The notes under the pieces are model-generated. The model was not told the origin of the DNA. It saw only the letters and a list, made by a program, of their open reading frames with translations, and ran no database searches. From NCBI RefSeq assembly GCF_036417845.1, contig NC_089981.1:38756668-38820667 (forward strand): a stretch of 64,000 nucleotides of DNA. The letters are read 5' to 3'. The DNA comes from Apteryx mantelli. Taxonomy: Eukaryota > Chordata > Aves > Apterygiformes > Apterygidae. The translations under genes and the position numbers were made by a program. Shown piece after piece: positions 61,016-64,000 of the stretch. Within the stretch, counting starts at the first letter, position 1. Every line of letters begins with the position of its first letter.

Positions 61016-62479
61016 AGAGGGACTTTGAGGGTGGATTCTGCATCTGTGGTAGTGGTATTACTATCACTTTCATGGCAGCCTTTAAAAGCCTAATGCATTA
61101 GGAATCCCAAAGGAGTTCACTGTAGGGTTATGTTGCACAGCAGTATTTTTTTCAACTTTTCAGTCAAAATCTTTGTCACAAATTTTTGTCATGTGCATGT
61201 TTTTGAATACAGTTTACAAAGTTAGTTCTTGGAACTTGCCAGCAGTGCCTTTTGGCTAAGGCTACCTGATTCTGTGATTAGCTGCACACTAGAATTTGCG
61301 GATGTGCTATTATAATTTGTTGATGTGTCCTTTGTTTTTAAGCATCTGTTTTCTGTCACTTTGAATTTTATTGCAAAATAACCCCGCCTTAAGCTTGTAC
61401 TTAATATGCATCTACTTTCTACTAAGCAGTATATCTTGCAGAGTTTGGAAAGTTTCCAGAAACAGCTTTAGTGCACACCATATACTGTATTTCCACCGTA
61501 TGTTCTTCTTACAGTTTGCCATTTATCTTGATGTTCTTATCTGTGCAGCTGAAGTAACTTACTGTTTGAGACATGATTCTGTTGTTTCTCCTTATTTTAA
61601 ATGATGGAGAAGACTTATTTACTGCCACTTTTACTGCATCTTTTCTTATACAAGTGCTTCAGAGTGCTTCTGTGGTGTTCTCTAGCTATCAGAGGTGCCT
61701 GGAAATCATACTTGATTTGTGTTCACTTTTGCATCCTAAGTTGTATTGATGACAAAAGTGTGGGGGGTTGTTTTTTTGAGGGGTTGTTTTTTTTCCTCCT
61801 ACTTCTTACAAAGTCTTATTCTAAAATATGGGCGACTTTAGATTCAAGCCTGTCTACTGATAGTCATGCCTAATGTGGTTCAGATTACAACTTGAATTTT
61901 GCTGGAGTAAGTAGCTAGATAGGATTATTCCCTGTATCTGCCTATAAATGTGGCATATAGTTGTATCTTTGATTATATCCAGAGTATGCTCTTTGAGTTG
62001 ATCCAAAGCTTTGAATGCTTTTTATGTTGAACATTCCTTGTGGGATTGTTGCTAGAGAATGGAAATAGTTTAGGATATAGTGGCTCTTTCAGATACTTGG
62101 TTCGATCATGTATTTCTGACAGAAACACAGAGATTTATCAGAAATTCAAAAATCTAGATATATATTCTTTAATGTTGACTGCTCTCAATGTTCAAAATAG
62201 TAATAAACATGCAGTTGCTGCTGTGAGTTACCTTAATTCCTGTTCCCTGATGATTTTTCACTCTACTTTCCATTTCACTTTAGTTCAATTTTGTTTGATG
62301 AAAGCTTTATTGAAGTTGAATGGTAAAGCTTGAATACTAAAAGTGCTAAGCTTTTGGAAAATTTTGGTCAGGGTTAAGAAATGCCTTTCCTAGATACCTA
62401 GCAGGACTATAGGGAAAGGACTGTTAATCTTCTGTCAGTTTTATTTTGCAAGATTTGAAAGTAGGTACAAATGAAATTC

Positions 62480-62503
62480 CTATGTGGCTGTGTAGCCACA
62501 TAG
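62480..62503. repeat. Perfect 10-bp hairpin, 4-nt loop
   Basis: CTATGTGGCT and AGCCACATAG flank a GTGT loop. It lies 545 bp upstream of the second PPFIA1 coding exon. It is too short for a typical miRNA precursor by itself. Confidence 0.85.
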
Positions 62504-63047
62504 ACAAATACAGGTAAAGGCCTGAGTCTTTCTGGTGGTGAAGCTTCAAGAGTGTGTTACTACTATGAAGTAACCTGTGTATTCTGCTAGGTGCCAGAGT
62601 TATGCATTGCCTCTCTTAACTGAATATTGGCTTGAAATTCACCATGTCTTGCAGGTTTCTGTTTTTAACTGTTTAGTGCTATAGTTTTTCATTTCTCCTT
62701 CTGCAGTCAGTTTTTAAATTTATTTGAAACAGTATCAAAGTGCATTAAAAACAGGATTCTTCCATTTGCTTGACAGAGGTGTACCCTAACTTAGATAATT
62801 GCCTCAGGGGAGACAGACAAGTTTAAGAGTACTGGTCAAAGGTGTTTCATCTTTACATTTGACAGTATAATGGTTTTAAGTGTTTGAACTTAAGTTGATT
62901 TATTTACTATGACTATACAGTTGTATTGGCTTTTTAAAATTATTTGGATATTTAAAATGAATACTTAAAGAATCATGACAAGTGTTCATATGAATCCGCT
63001 CTCAATATATCCCAGTATTTGATGTGCTGGTATTTGTTTTATTTCAG

Positions 63048-63149
63048 GAATTTGCAGCGCTAACAAAAGAGTTAAATGTATGCAGGGAACAGCTGCTTGA
63101 AAAGGAAGAAGAAATTGCTGAACTGAAAGCAGAAAGAAATAATACACGG
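63048..63149 (+). CDS. PPFIA1: PPFIA1 second coding exon (liprin-alpha-1 coiled coil)
   Basis: The 102-bp exon lies between TTTATTTCAG (to 63047) and CGG|GTTAGT at 63150. It encodes 34 complete codons, [20 protein letters not shown] followed by [14 protein letters not shown], continuing the N-terminal coiled coil of liprin-alpha-1 with heptad spacing of Leu/Ile. Both splice phases are 0, as for its neighbours. It joins the preceding exon at residue 88 and matches the mammalian peptide almost exactly as I recall it. Confidence 0.95.

Positions 63150-64000
<851 letters not shown>

Larger units (their letters stand above)
41938..63047 (+). other. PPFIA1: PPFIA1 large intron (21.1 kb)
   Basis: This long AT-rich intron separates the first two coding exons. 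It contains one CR1 LINE fragment (50368-51006), homopolymer runs (A19 at 44648, T19 at 49745, C12 at 54597 and 55679), a TA/TG repeat at 53479-53523, perfect hairpins at 43174-43198 and 62480-62503, a 19-bp tandem duplicate at 60974-61015 and unexplained open frames near 59.1-60.1 kb. No exon of another gene is convincing. Confidence 0.9.

Overview
The window is vertebrate nuclear DNA, most likely from a bird. The evidence is a minus-strand CR1 LINE fragment with recognisable reverse-transcriptase C-terminal peptides (50.37-51.01 kb), old palindromic MITE-like elements of a kind I associate with sauropsid genomes, low repeat density, and three genes in the conserved amniote order ANO1 - FADD - PPFIA1 (human 11q13.3). 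All three genes are on the + strand. The species cannot be fixed from this sequence alone.

Layout. 1-2256 holds the last two coding exons of ANO1 (anoctamin-1, a Ca2+-activated Cl- channel), followed by a 3'UTR probably ending near 3.8 kb. About 3.8-17.2 kb is intergenic, with one clear palindromic MITE-like element and a weak orphan-exon candidate near 6.1 kb. 17.29-18.73 kb is FADD, complete in two exons: a CpG-island promoter, a death-effector-domain exon, a 424-bp intron and a death-domain exon (194 aa in total). Its 3'UTR probably runs to about 20.57 kb. 20.6-38.6 kb is intergenic, AT-rich and poor in recognisable genes; it contains a small isolated GC-rich patch at 34.36-34.55 kb, a TG/TA microsatellite and a second degenerate MITE-like element. 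38.63-39.96 kb is a strong CpG island, the PPFIA1 promoter. A probable long non-coding leader exon ends at 40546. PPFIA1 (liprin-alpha-1) coding exons follow at 41674-41937, 63048-63149 and 63838-64000 (cut by the window end), separated by a 21.1-kb intron and a 688-bp intron.

How the genes relate. They are neighbours by ancient synteny and do not form an operon or pathway. ANO1 is a channel, FADD is the death-receptor adaptor that recruits caspase-8, and PPFIA1 is a coiled-coil scaffold at focal adhesions and synapses.

I do not see a previously undescribed multi-gene system. The points most worth checking are: a FADD C-terminus that lacks the serine-rich tail of mammalian FADD; an intron-retained DED-only FADD reading frame; a uORF-rich PPFIA1 leader with a CTG repeat and an internal AATAAA; the isolated GC patch at 34.4 kb; and start-less open frames in the PPFIA1 intron near 59.1-60.1 kb. 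Long minus-strand frames over the CpG islands look like composition artefacts.
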